From positions 47,218,381-47,282,380 of the forward strand of contig NC_029520.1 in assembly GCF_001577835.2 (NCBI RefSeq): a stretch of 64,000 bases of DNA, written 5' to 3'. The notes under the pieces are model-generated. The model ran no database searches. It saw nothing but the letters and a program-made list of their open reading frames with translations, and had not been told where the DNA came from. Shown here one piece after another: positions 8,943 through 22,677 of the stretch. This stretch comes from Coturnix japonica (taxonomy: Eukaryota; Chordata; Aves; Galliformes; Phasianidae). Both the position numbers and the translations under genes were made by a program. Every line of letters begins with the position of its first letter. Positions within the stretch are counted from its first letter, which is position 1.

Positions 8943-11900
8943 GAACCTGAAAGAGAAGAAGTCTGAATTAACCTTGGGCAACACGGTCACCTCTGTAAGA
9001 TCTCAACAGGCACCTTCAAAAGTCCACAGCAATCAATGTAACAGCTGACTTAAAATTCTAATGCAGTACAACACTGACAGACAGTATCAAATCCTACATA
9101 AGATAATTTAATTCAGAAGATGCACCTTCCAACTGCATTGATTCACAACAATTTTTCAAAGGAGAAAACATTAGAAATACAGTAACTGCTGTCCAAAAAG
9201 CAGCCTAAGAACTTCTAAACTCCTGTTTTTAATTCCTGTTTTTAAGGTTTACTTTCAATTCTACTATGGTAATACAAACTTTAGAGGTTATCTGTGTTTT
9301 TTAACCTCAACCATTAAAATTATACAGCATATGAGATTCATTAATGAAGTTGAAATTCTTACATCCGTCTGACATGAAATGTTGCTTAGCAGTTTAACTA
9401 AGGGGTGAGAGGCAACTTGGCTGTCCCACAGCTCAAGGGATCGTTACCAGTGCTCATGGTTACTGGATCACAACCTGCTACCAACCTAGCGCTATGGATA
9501 TCCAGCAGGAATCTTTCACATAGAATTTTAGCAGTACACCATGAGCAGTAAACACTGGTAAAATACCAATTACACACATCTTGATGTGCTCAAGGAACAC
9601 TGGTACCTCACTCTGAAACAATTTTAAAAAACTAAGCAATTATACGTTAGCAGCTCAGTGGCAGATTAAGGGCAGACTCTGAACATACAAAGATCCAGAC
9701 ACTGCACAGGGCCTCCCAGCTTCCTTTTCATGTGAGCACTGGGCACTGCCAGCAGCAGCTCAGCTGATGGCTGCAGCTGCCAGCTGCTAGACTTTTGGGG
9801 ACAAGGAGATGGCAGCAGGATAAAGCCTCTTTTACTTCTGGGATTTCTCCAGATTTGCAGGAAGCACTGCAGGGCTCCATGGCTACGTTCATGTGCCTGG
9901 ATGAGGCTGATGGAGAACTCAGCTCCTTGGGAGGAACAGAAAGTGAGCAGGCAGCGCGTGCTTCTCAGTTAGAAACACACAAAAATACTGCCCCCAGCCC
10001 TGCACTCCGTCTGAAACAAACAGAGCCAGGCAGTACTGAGCACTCAGCTACAACAAAATCAGCACCGATCCATGTACAAAGTTCAAGTACCAAACATTAA
10101 AAGGGGATGTGCACGTACACATGATAGGCATCGCCTGTGCGACTATCAGCAATACTGCCTGCAACTGGTAATAACACACACAAACCAAGCAAAACTGCAA
10201 GTTACACAGGCCCTTACAATCAAGCTGTTACTAGATAGACCAATGCATGACATACTGTGAAGAAACAGCGTCTGCCTAATACTGAAAAATCACATGGAAA
10301 TCACTAACTCTCCATTTTAAATAGCAGTGAAGGCTGTGCAACCTAAGGCACGTCCACATAGCCTTCCTCTAAGGAACAAAAGCACACATCAAACCAGCTC
10401 TGTGTCTGCTAAGCACCGTCCTTCCCACACACCACATATTAGCTGTGTTGGGTTTTTTCCCCCCCACTCTCTACTCGAGCGGACCAAAATACCTATTCAC
10501 AAAGGAACAAACTACAGAGCACACGTGGAACAGCAATTCTGATGGTTCATACACTCAGAATACTTGGTTTTGCCACTTTACAGCTGTTAGTAATCTTAAC
10601 CTCTAACATCTCAAGCGTGCAAATTTTCTGTTTATTATTATTTTAACCTAGTCCTATGGATTTCATTAATTCTGCCTGATCAGTTTGATTTTTGCATAAT
10701 TGCAAGGATGCATAAGTCTCTGATGAATAAAAAGCAGAGTGGAAGCAACACAGTGGATTTAGAAGTGACCAGTGGTGTGGTTGCTACAGGAGACATGAAA
10801 TTTCTTGTCAAACATACTCAGCTGCTGACCTACAAAAGATACAAAGTCCCTTTGTTACCAGCTAATCCACATTTTATCAGGCCTTTTGCTTTACTTTTTA
10901 GCATAAGAATTTCTGACAGGGTCATATTCTTAACAAACTGCTCTGTCCTCACACGTGATTTGTCCTCTTGTAGCACTGTGTGTTTAAACACACACCTCCA
11001 AACCAAAAATCACAACCAAACACCCCTTCCTGATAGCACTGTCAGCCACTCTTAACGTTATGAAGTTCAGTGATTCAACTTTTAGAGTCTTTTGTTATGG
11101 TGGGAAAAAAACACAAAGGTTCAATAAGGAACGCAGTGTCTCAACAAACTGGCTGATGTTTTCTCATCTTCTCTCATTACAGCAATGCAAACAGAGCCAC
11201 GGCCCATTTAGGGCAGAATACTCGTTAATTGAAGTTATTTTGTGCAAAAGGAAACAAAGTGAATTCAATGTTTAGTAGTGCCAAACTCTCCATCTATGTC
11301 ACCTATAGAAATTCTGCCCCCGACAGCACGCTCCTCATTTACTTCCAGTTCCACGGAGTCCATTTAATAGCAACTCCTCCCTGCTAAGATGAGCAGAAGC
11401 CTCCATGCCCTGTAATCCTACACTGTACCCGAGCTGGAAAAAAACTTGGGAGAGAAGAGGCACGTTATGGGTTGGCAGATCTGCAGAGAGCAGCGAACAC
11501 ATAGGCCTGCTCAGAGCTTGCAGTTACTCTGAAGAAACATTCCAGGCTACCAAGAAAAATTCACATTGCAACGTGTCACAGACAATGCAGGACTCGTGCC
11601 ACCATTTCAGATGAAAAACACAGCTCCATCTGTCACGGGGTCTGAGAGTGCAGTGCAGCTGCCACTGACACATGGTTAGGAAGTGCAGCTGGAAACAGCC
11701 ACAAAGAACACAGCACGTGAAAACTCTCAATTACTTCTATGTAGGCAAACTACCACTATATTTCTTCTTCTCTTCCAAGACATTTTAAGAGCGAGGTGAG
11801 CAACACACAGAGTCTGGCTGGTAAGTCAAAACTGCACAAACGCAAACTTGTCATGCAGAAAAGCAGCACTGCAGTTAGCTACACAAGAATTATTGTTACC

Positions 11901-14900
11901 ACTGAACAGGCTTAAATGCCTAGATCGCCAATAGAGTGCTTGGCCTGCACCACGCAGGAGGTCCGAATTATTTCCCCACCACCAGTCCCTTCTGGCTTCT
12001 CTCCTGAGGTTATCATTAAATTCAAACCTGCTTAATTCTTCTCCTGCAGACAGTGTTATGTTTTTCAGCCTTAATCTGTCTTGGGTGATAAATGACTGTT
12101 TCTCGTGAGGGAATTATTAGATTTGAACAGATGTAAGCACCTCCTAAGTGAAAGCTGCCTGCCTAGTTTCCAGCAGGACAAATGTACTGCCTTGAATTCA
12201 CATCAAAATTAGAGACTCCTCGCTATTTATAATGTCGGTAATTCTCTTTCAGAGTCTCCTTTGGCTCATAACCATCCGAAACAGCAAACGTAAAGCCAGC
12301 CTGAAATCTCTTTGGATAGCAGACTTCTGATAGTGACTGACTAAAGCTGACTGATAACCTGATTTCCTGCCCTCCTTCCACAGGCACATTCCATAAGCAC
12401 GAATCCATCTGCAGGAAACACAAATGAAGACAAACACCCTGGCAGCCAATGGAAATCTCCCTGAACTATCCAATGTGTGCTGCATACTGGTTCTAATGAT
12501 ACCTTTTCCCCTACCACATGTATGTTCGAGCACAGGCAACACAGCTTCATTAAGTTTTAATTAAGTGGTGGGTGGAGTCATGGCTAGTATTGCGTCTATC
12601 GGAAGCTGCAAAGGAAAAAGGTAATACTGAAGGTACAGTTAACAGCATAAATCCTTTCCCCCCATCTGGACTTAACACTGATCACTTCAACACGACTTAC
12701 GTAACACAGTAAGCTGTCAACAGACTACACAGGGCAGCCTATCTGAGCTGCCAGAGATCCCCACACAGCCACATCCTGGCTGCGACTGAAAATTAAGAGG
12801 AAGCAGGGGTGGGAGGATTAAATGCCTTAAAAGACTTGAGAGTAAGTAAGTAACCCAGACGAGAACACACTCTAAAACACACAACGATGTATTTAAGTCC
12901 CCTCCTCCCCACCCTGCCCCGTTTTAGCCAAGATGAGTAACTGCTAGAGGTGGCTAAAAATGTACATATAGGGAGGAGTGCGGTCCTACCAGCTTACTCC
13001 CATACCTAAAGTCCTATGTAACAACCTCTTTACAGGAGTTAGCAATAGCCAGAACCGAGCTGCTCAAAGAAGTGAGAACTGAGGTCAACTTTCGGTCACG
13101 AAATCCTGATCTGTAACACCAAAGTCTTTCTGCTACGACTCCAGTAACCAGAACCAAGACGTGCCACTGTTTAGACTTAAAAACCAACCAACCAACCAAT
13201 GAAAATAGAACACCCCACACATGGATGCACCTAGCATCTTTTCCTGCTATAACCATATATAACCATAACATCCTGAAAATAAAAATAGGCTGAAAAGTAT
13301 TCACTAATTAAGAATAGGAAAGAAGTGAGAGGAAGACTGAGCTAAGCCCAGAATTACTGTGTGCAATTCATAACCTTCCCACTGTCCCTTCACTATTTGT
13401 GGAAACGGAACAAATATCTCCTGTACAGTAATATTTGAGAGACTGCAATTCTGTTTACAAAGCACTCAAGTGCAAGTTTTACCTCAGTTTAGAATTCAGA
13501 TGGAGGCAACCTCCCATCTATTTATATTATGTCTAATTATGTCCGATACTAATTCCTACATTTGGAGGACATCTTCCTAAGTTCCCTACTCCCTTCACTG
13601 GGACTGATAAGAGCTTTGCTTTAGAAGCTACACCACACTGTCTAAGTTTCAGGGCACAATGTTTCATCTGGACAAGAAGACTCTCAACCCTCTTTTCTTA
13701 CATGATCTTTTACTTCAATTAAGAGATACTGAATCTATTCACCTACTTAATACTGACGTATTATAGGGTTATAGCGATCTAGATGTAGATCCATTAATAA
13801 CAAATGTAACAGCTTATTACCTATGTCAAATCTGCACGCCTAAATAATGCCTAAAGCACTTCACTTTAGACCATATACCCCAATATTAAACTTTATTATT
13901 CAGTTTATCATTCTACCCCACAAAAATAACACCTACAGCTGATTATCAGAACACGGGATATGATCAGAAGGTATGACTGAAAAATATATAAGTAGATACC
14001 CTTAGAAAAGAGAGAGGAGTCCAGGCAGGAAGATTCCGGATTTTGCATAAAGTGTGGTCATCCAATGAGCCTCCAGCTATTCAGGGGTCCAGGCCATCCA
14101 CAGAGGTAGGATGATGTGACTGAAAGAGAAAAACATGAGAAATAAATATTAATTGCTATGATATTTTCAAACCAGAAATATTAAGCTCGCAAATCAATCC
14201 ATGTACTCATCTATGACATGACAACAGAGCATTGATCCTCCAGGAGAGCACTGAAGGTGCTGGGCTTTGGGGTAAGAACATGCACTGCTAACTTCAGGTT
14301 ACTGAACATTGCCTTCCTATTGCAATAATACCAGAAATCACACATCGGGAGAATTGCGAAGCATGTTTCAGAGTTAACCCCAGAATTAACCATAACAGGC
14401 AGGATGTCCCAGGACTGCATGCAACCAGCAGAGCATCATTTTTGTCACAACCCTGATAAAGCAGCATCTGCAGTTTGCCAACAGACCACACGGATTAAAT
14501 CGTGGATTAGACCAAAGACTGGAAACTCGGGGAGACAGGAAAAGGCTGAAGTGCCATTGATCTGAGGAGGAGGCTGGGACATGCAGAAGTATTTATGATC
14601 CGTGTTCTTGTGGTCTCAGCTCCACCTGGAGAACCCAAGTTCCTTAGTTCTAAGAAGTAATGCCCTTATGAAGGCTGGCAGCCTACCCTCCACACTGTAC
14701 TTAATGTGTTTGTTGTGTATGCACACATATGTACAGATGCCCACCTACAGTATTCCAACTACTTCACAAAGTTACCAAAAGATCCAAGAGATGATCATGG
14801 AGGACTGTATTTAAAGAACAACAGTTCAAACGCTACTCTCACGCTTAAAATAATATGTAGTTAAAGCCAGTACTGTACTTAGCCAGATAGCAGTAAATGA

Positions 14901-15093
14901 ATACATGTGATTTTAGACAGCAACTCCGAGCCTGATGCTACTAAAGAGCTCTTCCATTCACAGGTTCTTGGAACTGAAAAGGTGCAGTGAAACAGCAGAG
15001 AGGTGCTCGTGGCTGATCATTCTCCATGCAACCTCAGTAGTAAGTACAGCAATACTGCCCTCCTCCTTCTAGAAGCTGACTTCCTTATGAAGG

Positions 15094-15258
15094 AAGGTTT
15101 GGGCTGGAAGGGACCTTTAAGATCATTTAGTTCCACCTCCCTGCTATAGTCAAGGCCACCTCCCCCTAGAGCAGGTTGCTCACAGCCCCATCCAGCCTGG
15201 CCTTGAATGCTTCCAAGGACAGGGCATCGACAGCCTCTCTTGGCAACCTGTACCAGTG
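15094..15258 (-). mobile_element. CR1 LINE 3' fragment
   Basis: The plus strand shows the reverse complement of the CR1 3' region: GGGCTGGAAGGGACCTTTAA, then the segments for 'catccagcctggccttgaa' and 'ggacagggcatcgacag'. It is 5'-truncated and diverged, an old copy. Confidence 0.85.
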
Positions 15259-15579
15259 AATGAATCACGATTAGACCAACATTATAAGCAATTAAAAAAT
15301 GAGACAAATAAGTCACGGTCTTTTTTCTTGTTTCGCTGTAAGAACAGCTTAAAAGGTCAACGTGGTGATCTACTGCCGTGTACCTGCTAAGTCATGACGG
15401 GTGGGGGAAGTACCTTCACTGCCTGCATTTCCTACACACCAAATACAAAAGGACAGAGTGCAAAACCTTCTCAGTGTTAAACATCCCATTAAAAACAAGC
15501 TAACAAATACTCCACAACGTTTAAAAGTTTCAAATTCAGGATAAGAAAGGCCCAGAGCTCCATCCACTGTATTTCACCG

Positions 15580-15800
15580 AATCACAGAATGACCCGGGTT
15601 GGAAGGGACCTCAAGGATCATGTAGTTCCAACCCCCTGCCTGGCAGGGCCACCAAACATACACCTTTACTAGATCAGGTTGCCCAGGGCCCCGTCCAACC
15701 TGGTCTTGAACACCTCCAAGGACGGGGCATCCACAACCTCCCTGGGCAGCCTGTTCCAGGGCCTAACCACTCTCCTAGTGAAGAACTTCCCCCTATTTCA
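15580..15800 (-). mobile_element. CR1 LINE 3' end, young-looking copy
   Basis: The reverse complement of a CR1 3' end begins at ATCACAGAATGACCCGGGTT and continues through the conserved block around ACCTGGTCTTGAACACCTCC to about 15800. It is very similar to the plus-strand copy at 27071-27378, which suggests recent activity of one subfamily. It lies about 0.65 kb downstream, within the first intron, of the predicted promoter exon of the SERTA-domain gene. Confidence 0.93.
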
Positions 15801-16019
15801 GCAAGTCCAACCATTTGCTGGAGCCAGAGTCCAAGGAGTTACCAAATTTAACTCTTTTTATTACACACACTGAAGAATTGCCCTTCACTGTTGAGGTTAC
15901 AGCAGAAACAGAACCTGCAGAGGTTTCCCCTGCCGGATCTCACGGAGGGGCAGCATGAAGAGGGGAGGTTCCTCGGTTCAGATCTTACACCACACACAGC
16001 AGGATGAAGCAGCGGGTTT

Positions 16020-16800
16020 GGCTCCCGCACGGCCCGGTCCCCGCAGCGCCGCCACCATTTGGCCTTTGTGGCAGCCAGCAGGCGGGTGCCGCTCCGCTAC
16101 TTCCTGCACCTCCCCCCGGCCGTAACCGGAGCCGCCCCCGTGCTCCCCGAGCAGCTCAAAGTTGCTCTCCTCCCCCTTCCTGCCGCCGCCGGACCCCGCT
16201 CTGCTAATTATAACTACGCGCCCAACTTCCAGCCCCAGGCCCGGCGGCAGCTCGCTCCGACCCCGCGTCCTCCCGTCTCCCCTCCGTATCTCTCCGTCTC
16301 CCCCCCTCCCGTCCCTCTCGCTCCCTTCAAGGGGCTCCGACCGATCGCTCCAACCTCCCCCCATCCCCCCGGCTCGGCCGTTCCGCCCCCTCTCGGCGCC
16401 TCCCTCAGCCCCTCGAGCCGCCGCCCGGCCCTGCCCGGCTCCTCACCTGGCAGTGGAGCTGCCCTCCCCGTTCCGTCGCCTCCTGCCTGCCGTGCCCTCC
16501 CGCTCCTGCCGGCCGGGCTGGGACTCCGACCGGGAGGAGGCGCCACCCCCGCCGGGCCCCGGCAGCCTCCGCTCCGCCCTTCCCTCCGCCCGCGGCACCC
16601 ACAGCGGTGGCGGTGGGGCGGGCTGTGCGTGTGTGTGAGAGGAGGAGGGGGGCCGCTTTCCTATTGGCCAGCGGCCGTCATAACCTGCCCAGCAACCATT
16701 TTCTCATTGGCCCGTGAGCGGCACGCGGCTCGGCTGCACGCAGCGCTTAACGTGGGGAGCGCTGGGACCCGGCCCGAACCGCACCGTGCGCTGGCAGGCT
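16020..16800. promoter_or_regulatory. CpG island, promoter of the SERTA-domain gene (minus strand)
   Basis: This is a dense GC/CpG block against an AT-rich background. On the minus strand it has two CCAAT boxes (plus-strand ATTGG at 16663-16667 and 16706-16710, 43 bp apart, an NF-Y-like arrangement). Further on comes a consensus donor CTGCCAG|GTGAGG ending a first exon at 16448. There is no TATA box in a suitable place. Long open frames on both strands are GC-driven and not genes. Confidence 0.75.
16448..16640 (-). other. Predicted noncoding first exon of the SERTA-domain gene
   Basis: Its 3' edge is set by the GTGAGG donor (GT at 16447-16446). The 5' edge (about 16600-16640) is a guess, placed just downstream of the CCAAT boxes. 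It would splice to 8946, giving a two-exon gene with all coding sequence in exon 2. Confidence 0.5.
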
Positions 16801-19800
16801 CCGCACGGACACCGCGTCTCTTTCTCCTTTTATTGCTATTATTAAACCTAAATAAAGTGAAATAAAGTCGCTGACCGCAGTTGCCCTATTGAAAGGAGGG
16901 CTTCTGCTCCCACAGCTCCGTCGGCCCGGTGATAACGCTGCGTCAAACGCTGCTCAATACTACTTAGGTTTTCACTTCCATTTCTTTCTCCCTTTACAAA
17001 CGAGAGCTGCTTTGGCCCCGTTCACAACCCTGTTCTATTTGCTCTCCGTGAGCGTTTGCGTAACCGAGTGACAGCGGCACGTTGTTTGTGCAAGGCCGAT
17101 TTCAACACCTGACTTTACACGTAGTGATGGGTCGGGGCCGTCATCAACCCCAGCAGGACCAAAAACCCCAAAGGCCCGGCCCACAGCAGGGCCAACCCCA
17201 CAGGGACACGGGGCCACCCCCATTCACCATCTAACGCTGACAGCAGCCCCTATTTTCTCTAGGGACAGCGTGTCCTACAAGTCCTCCGTGCTCTCCCATT
17301 TGGCTTTAAACCCAGAGGCGAACAGAAGACTTAACACCATGAATTCTTTATGAGTCAAACGCGGCCTTTCAGTCTGACTCCTCTCCCATCACACAGCAGG
17401 ACACAAGCAGCGTTGTGGCTTTCACGTTGAATTCTATAGGAGGCAGAATAACCACACCCCAAACCCGGCTCTCTATCTGAAAGGAGCGCTGGGCTCTGCT
17501 CCCCCCCTCTTACCTGGTTGGTAACAGCCCCAGAAGGCAGGAACTGATGCAGACTGCTTTCCTATGGATTTACGTCTGTGATTAATTGACTCTGCGTCTA
17601 ATGCTTTAATTGAAGTTGGTCTTCTGCCTGGAAACTGAAAGATGTCTCTATCTTATCCCAGTTACTGGAGTCAGCACAATAGTTTTCTTCTGGTTTTTCA
17701 CCTGCATGCTCCTCAAAAATCATTTCCTAATCACACCCAGCTACAAGACTTGGGTGCAATTAATTGGCTGATTGAAGAGGAACTGCAGAGGAATCGTGGT
17801 GTGCCACGCTCCCATGGCAAAAGGGAGGGAGAAGAGTGCACAGAGCCTCGTGAGTTTCACCATCTCTTTCTGTTGGTTACGCCTCTATGAGCTACTAATT
17901 AACCACACATTTAATGCCAGCCAAAAAGAGAGAGAGAGAGGGAAAAAAAAAAGCCAAATGGTAGAAAGTTTTGCTTGAAAACACATCATTGAAAAATTGA
18001 AGTATTCTGTTTTGCCACAAAGAACAGCTACAAGTGCCTTCTCCCTTTCAAGCAAAGCAGAGGGGTGGTAGCAGACATTGCTGGGTACAAAAGCAAATCG
18101 TGCTCTAAGTGCTGTTTTTTCTCCTGCGAGTATTAAACTGTTCTGGTGTTTATCAAACAATATAAGCCACTCTTCCTTAGCGTCTTGTTTCGGAAGCCTG
18201 CACAATCAGAGACTGAAAAGGGGCACATGAGAATTGCAACGCGCCGTTCTTTTGTTGTAACACTTAGTCCTGCAGTACTTACTTGCTGCTTCCCACGTGC
18301 TCCTAAGGGACTTCCAAGTACAGCCTGCATGTTCTTGCAATTTCTTTTTAATTCTGTTTTTGCAAGAAGTCCTGTAATCACCTGCATCTTCAATTATTCT
18401 TCCCTAAAAAGATGACAGCTGGAATTACTGCCTGTTTTCCCTGCAGTGGAAAGCTGCCCTTAGCTATATATTTTCCCGTTGACAAGTTGGTCGTGCATCA
18501 ACATTTACCACAATCATTTTTCAGGTCGTAAAGCACTCATTTTTAGCAGAATCTTAGTTAAGCAAAGGAATAATTGCGTTAAAAAAAAGCTACAATTCAG
18601 ACATAAAACATGACTTATTTTTCAGTGACTGTATAAAGAAGTCAGGTCACTACATGCAACTGAATTATCTCTTCCTTGATGACTTGAACTATTCAGTGAT
18701 TTCAGCTCTTTGTGGAACTTTCTGGAGTTGGAATAAACCCTGCAAGGCCTTAGAATTGTATTTAAGTTGTATACTTCATCATTATGGAGTGTTTGAGATA
18801 AGTTGGTGTTTTGGTACTTCTAGTATTAATCATGTTTCCTCTACTGTAAAATCACACTCATTTAGGAATTGATGAGCAATCACAGTTTGTCACGATCAAT
18901 CATGGTTTTTTTGCATAAGGGACTATACATCCCAGGCCTGAGACATAAGCAGACTTTCACTCTGAACACAACTCGCTTTTGAAAGTGTCAGCATAAGGCA
19001 GGATGCTTTTTTCACGCTGCCTTTTGACCAAGTTTGCTCTCTTACATGGGAACATTCATCAGCAGTCTTACGCTCACATCAATATCCTGAGACATGAGAC
19101 ATCCATAATGGACTGATAATTACAGTATAAAACTGTACTATCAAGCAGTTTACAGTAATGCTTTTTGAAATGCCTGCTAAACCAGTCTAGACCTGAGACT
19201 TCAAAAAATGACCAAAGGGCAGCCTCCAGCACAAGTGAGTGCAGGCTCCTGTCTGAATCCCTAACCTGCTAGAGGATGAAAGCCACAGGTGTTGCTGTAC
19301 CTTTCAGACAATCTGGAATGGCACTTTTCATCCACATAAATGACCCCCTCATTTACCAGATTGGTCCTTTACGCAAACATGGCTACGTCCAGAGAGCTAT
19401 GCCAAATCTGTTCCTAAATAAATTCAGAGCTGTGGAAGGGAAAGGCTTAAGAAATGAAAATAGCAAAGTGGCACACAAGCCATCTTAGCCTCAGTTCTCA
19501 CATGTTTTGCCCAATGCCCTGACTCCAGAAGCCCTACATACCCCAGGTTTTCTTCAAGAAGAGGAGAAACAAAACTAGAGGCAAAGGGGGCAGATATTCA
19601 GGGTTACCTGAGAAGGAAGCAGATGTGTGTTAGCTAGAAAGTACTTTCTTCTATGCGAGTCTAAAGCAGAGCTGTGTCATTCAGATAAACAGCAGACTGC
19701 CATGCAAGTTTTGTGACTCCTTTCCCTACAAAGACATAAAGGAAAGTGGCCGCAAGAAACAGTAGGAGAACCTTAGAGAAACCTTACCAGAGGTTCAATT

Positions 19801-20850
19801 AATTTCCATCTATATGCAGAAATTAAGAAAATTGCCTTCAGCAAATATCACATTCCTCATTTGTAATAAGAATTCACAAAAAAAAGAAAGTAATTTAAAG
19901 TTCACCAACTTACGGGCCCTCTATCATTCCTGCTTTCTCTCTTTATCAGGGAGGAATACAGAGCAAAATATTTTATTAACCTTTAAGTAAAGCGTATTTA
20001 ACGATGAACTCTTCAGAATAACAAAGAAATGACAATATGAGCACGGAAATAAAATAAGCTTTCCTATAAAAGAAGTGAAGCTACAGAATGAGCAGCAGTT
20101 AGTCTGAGACATACCAAAAAGCAGCAGGCTGACTGTACACTGACCTGCAAAGTCAGAGCAGCTCTACGTACACATCTGCAGAGTGACTGTGCAAGTTTCA
20201 GCAACGCAAATTCTTAGACCTGCTCCGCACTTGAGCCAAGATGTCAGACATGTAAGAGCACATAAGATTTGGCACAAGTCTTAAGGACAGAATGAAGCAG
20301 AATATACATTTCTGTTTAAAGTACTTAACGATATAACCACACACTTACCTAATACCCTTCCTGTAAGCCAAGAAGTCCCTACAAATTACTCTTCACTGAG
20401 TATGGCCTCCCCAGTAAAGGAATGCAGCTGACTATGTATTTGCTGCGATCACACACGTGCCATGAACATTCACACTAACTCCCACCTCATACACAAGACT
20501 GAAGCATACTGAAAAGGGGAAAACATCTAAATATCTAAAGCATCAAGCACATTTTCTTGAGGATTTATCATTTTGGAAGTAATTTCTCATATTGTAACAC
20601 TGACAAATAAACCAGACTGTTCTTTCCCTGGGAGATATGACAGTTTACGTCAACTTTTGTATCCTACTGGATTGTGATAATGTACTACACCTTTCAGTTT
20701 TCAGTGATGTCTCTGTTGTTTAAGATGTCCAATAATACTTTGTGTTTCTTTGGTCCAGCTGTATCACACAGATTGAAACTGCCAAGGATCTATATAATAC
20801 TTCATATTTCAAACGGCTGTTAATGAAGATTTAATTGAGGAAGCAATGTT
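16801..20850. other. Intergenic spacer between the SERTA-domain gene promoter and CDCA4
   Basis: About 4 kb with no recognisable gene, RNA or repeat family. It contains a short GA-rich/A-rich run (17928-17952). Open frames are below about 110 codons and show no domain. Confidence 0.6.
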
Positions 20851-22677
20851 TTACTACTACAGCAAGTAAAGATTGATATGAATTCCACTATCATATCTGA
20901 ATAATTTAGCAAGTGATGTCATTTTTTCCCCCCAAACCAGATGCTTTTGAATCACTTGTTGAAAATCTAAGTCCAGCAGTGTATTTTTGCAGAGGTGACA
21001 CCAGAATACCCTTAACACTCTCCTGCCATCACCAACTCTGCTTTGGGGACATCTGAGAATCTGAAAAAGACAGCACACACAGTAAGATGTATAAGAAAGC
21101 ACAGGCTGCCAGGTATGGAAATACACTCTAAGCTCAGTGATTTGCTGGATTCAAATCTACAGAAAATGACTAAGTCAGTGGTGTACTTCTTCCTCTTGGC
21201 TAAAACATTCCAGAAACAAATCAATCAACCTTCTCCCCCTTGTGTACCTCACTGCTCAGTTAGGCCTCTTGCCACGTTTTATCTTTTGCAACAAAACCAT
21301 ACAGCGTATGTATTTTATGTATCCCTCCCCTCACTTCTTCCCTTCCCCCCCCCAAAACACTGTCTCGTAACAATATGCTTAATTATATACTCACATGAAT
21401 GTGAGCATTTGAAGAAAAGAACACCATCCCGTGTTGTATTCTCTTTTGTTATTTAAAAAAAAAAACAAACACAAAAAAAAGCAAGAGGAAAGTCATTTAG
21501 GAGCGGAGCACACTAATTATGACAAGACATGGAGACATATCAGTTGAGATTTAAAGGCCGCTAGTAACACTTTTTGTAGTAATTAGTGCAAGATAGTTAA
21601 CCCATATAAACAAATATTTGATGGTAGATTTCAGTGACAGACAATTCACTTGATGACATTTACATATAAATACACATAAATAAAATCCTAAGTAATTTAG
21701 GTTTGTAGTTAAGAAAAAATACGGTCTGAAATGAATTGAATGTAATTGTCTCTAGTTGGATCAGAGCTCTTCCTCAAACGACAACCAAGTATATGGGGTA
21801 TAAAAAGCATAACAGTACAATTCTCAATTTAGTAAAGTACTACTCTATAAAACAGAACCATGAAAACAGCTCTTACATTTTAATGTAAAGTATAAAATTG
21901 TATATTTACATTTACATACACTTTACTGAACTACGTCGGGTAGCTCACAGTAAAAAAACATCCCTTTTTGAAAACCTTTCAAAAAATACATCAACTGCAG
22001 ATAGGATCCAAAGTTGCTAAGTTAGCAGCTGACACAGCATCTGTAGTAAAAATATATTTTAGGAAAATACCTGGAAAATTCTAAACACCAATAAACACTT
22101 TGAAACTATCTTTAAAGTAAAAAAAAATGTAGCAAAATTGAGAAGCTAGCTAGAATAATGGGAACTATTGCATACTGCTCTTTAAGAGCCATGTAGCGAC
22201 TTAGAAGCAGCAAATATAGGAGTTATGTGGTGTAGCAAAGTGGAAACTGGAGGAAAATGGGGAGCCAGTTATCCAACTTCTCACTGTGTTTGTTACCATT
22301 TTCAGCGGGAGAAGGATAAGAAGAAAGAAGGATGAGAGAATCCCTCTCGCTAAGCATATCCTCTGCCAAAGGCTAGAACAAATTGGTAGAAGTAACCCAA
22401 ATTTGAAAGCCTTGGACCACATACTTGAAAACATTTACCGTATGTACTTACAGTTCAGTGGACAAGAGATTGGATCATTACACTACAAGTTGCAGGTTAA
22501 CTTCAGGAGTTAACACTATTTTGCAATATGAAGTGCTTTTTTTTTTAATATATATATATCTATATAATATATAGATATTTGTAAAATACATGTGCAGATT
22601 TGATAGAGCAAACTGTGGAAATAGCTTTCTTGAGTCTTTTTTCCATTAACGGATCTTTATCTCCTACACAAGGAGTT
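20851..22677 (-). other. CDCA4: Probable CDCA4 3'UTR and downstream sequence
   Basis: AT-rich sequence follows the CDCA4 stop on the minus strand, with an AT-repeat patch (22545-22577). I found no perfect minus-strand AATAAA here. The weaker ATTAAA occurs (plus-strand TTTAAT at 22544-22549 and 21879-21884); the latter would give an ~0.8 kb 3'UTR. The real 3' end is not resolved. Confidence 0.4.

Larger units (their letters stand above)
8947..16447 (-). other. Large first intron of the SERTA-domain gene
   Basis: This 7.5 kb stretch runs between the acceptor before the coding exon and a GTGAGG donor in the CpG island (GT at 16447-16446). It holds two minus-strand CR1 fragments (15094-15258, 15580-15800) and otherwise no recognised gene or RNA. 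The open frames are short and without domains. Additional noncoding 5' exons inside it cannot be excluded. Confidence 0.6.

Noticed and set aside
15679-15873. Open frame with a peptide like [20 protein letters not shown]
   Set aside because: This is the antisense of the CR1 3' region, as shown by the same peptide appearing from the copy at 26917-27273.
16059-16865. 268-codon plus-strand open frame
   Set aside because: Same cause: it lies across the promoter CpG island of the SERTA gene, with overlapping open frames on both strands and proline-rich low-complexity content.
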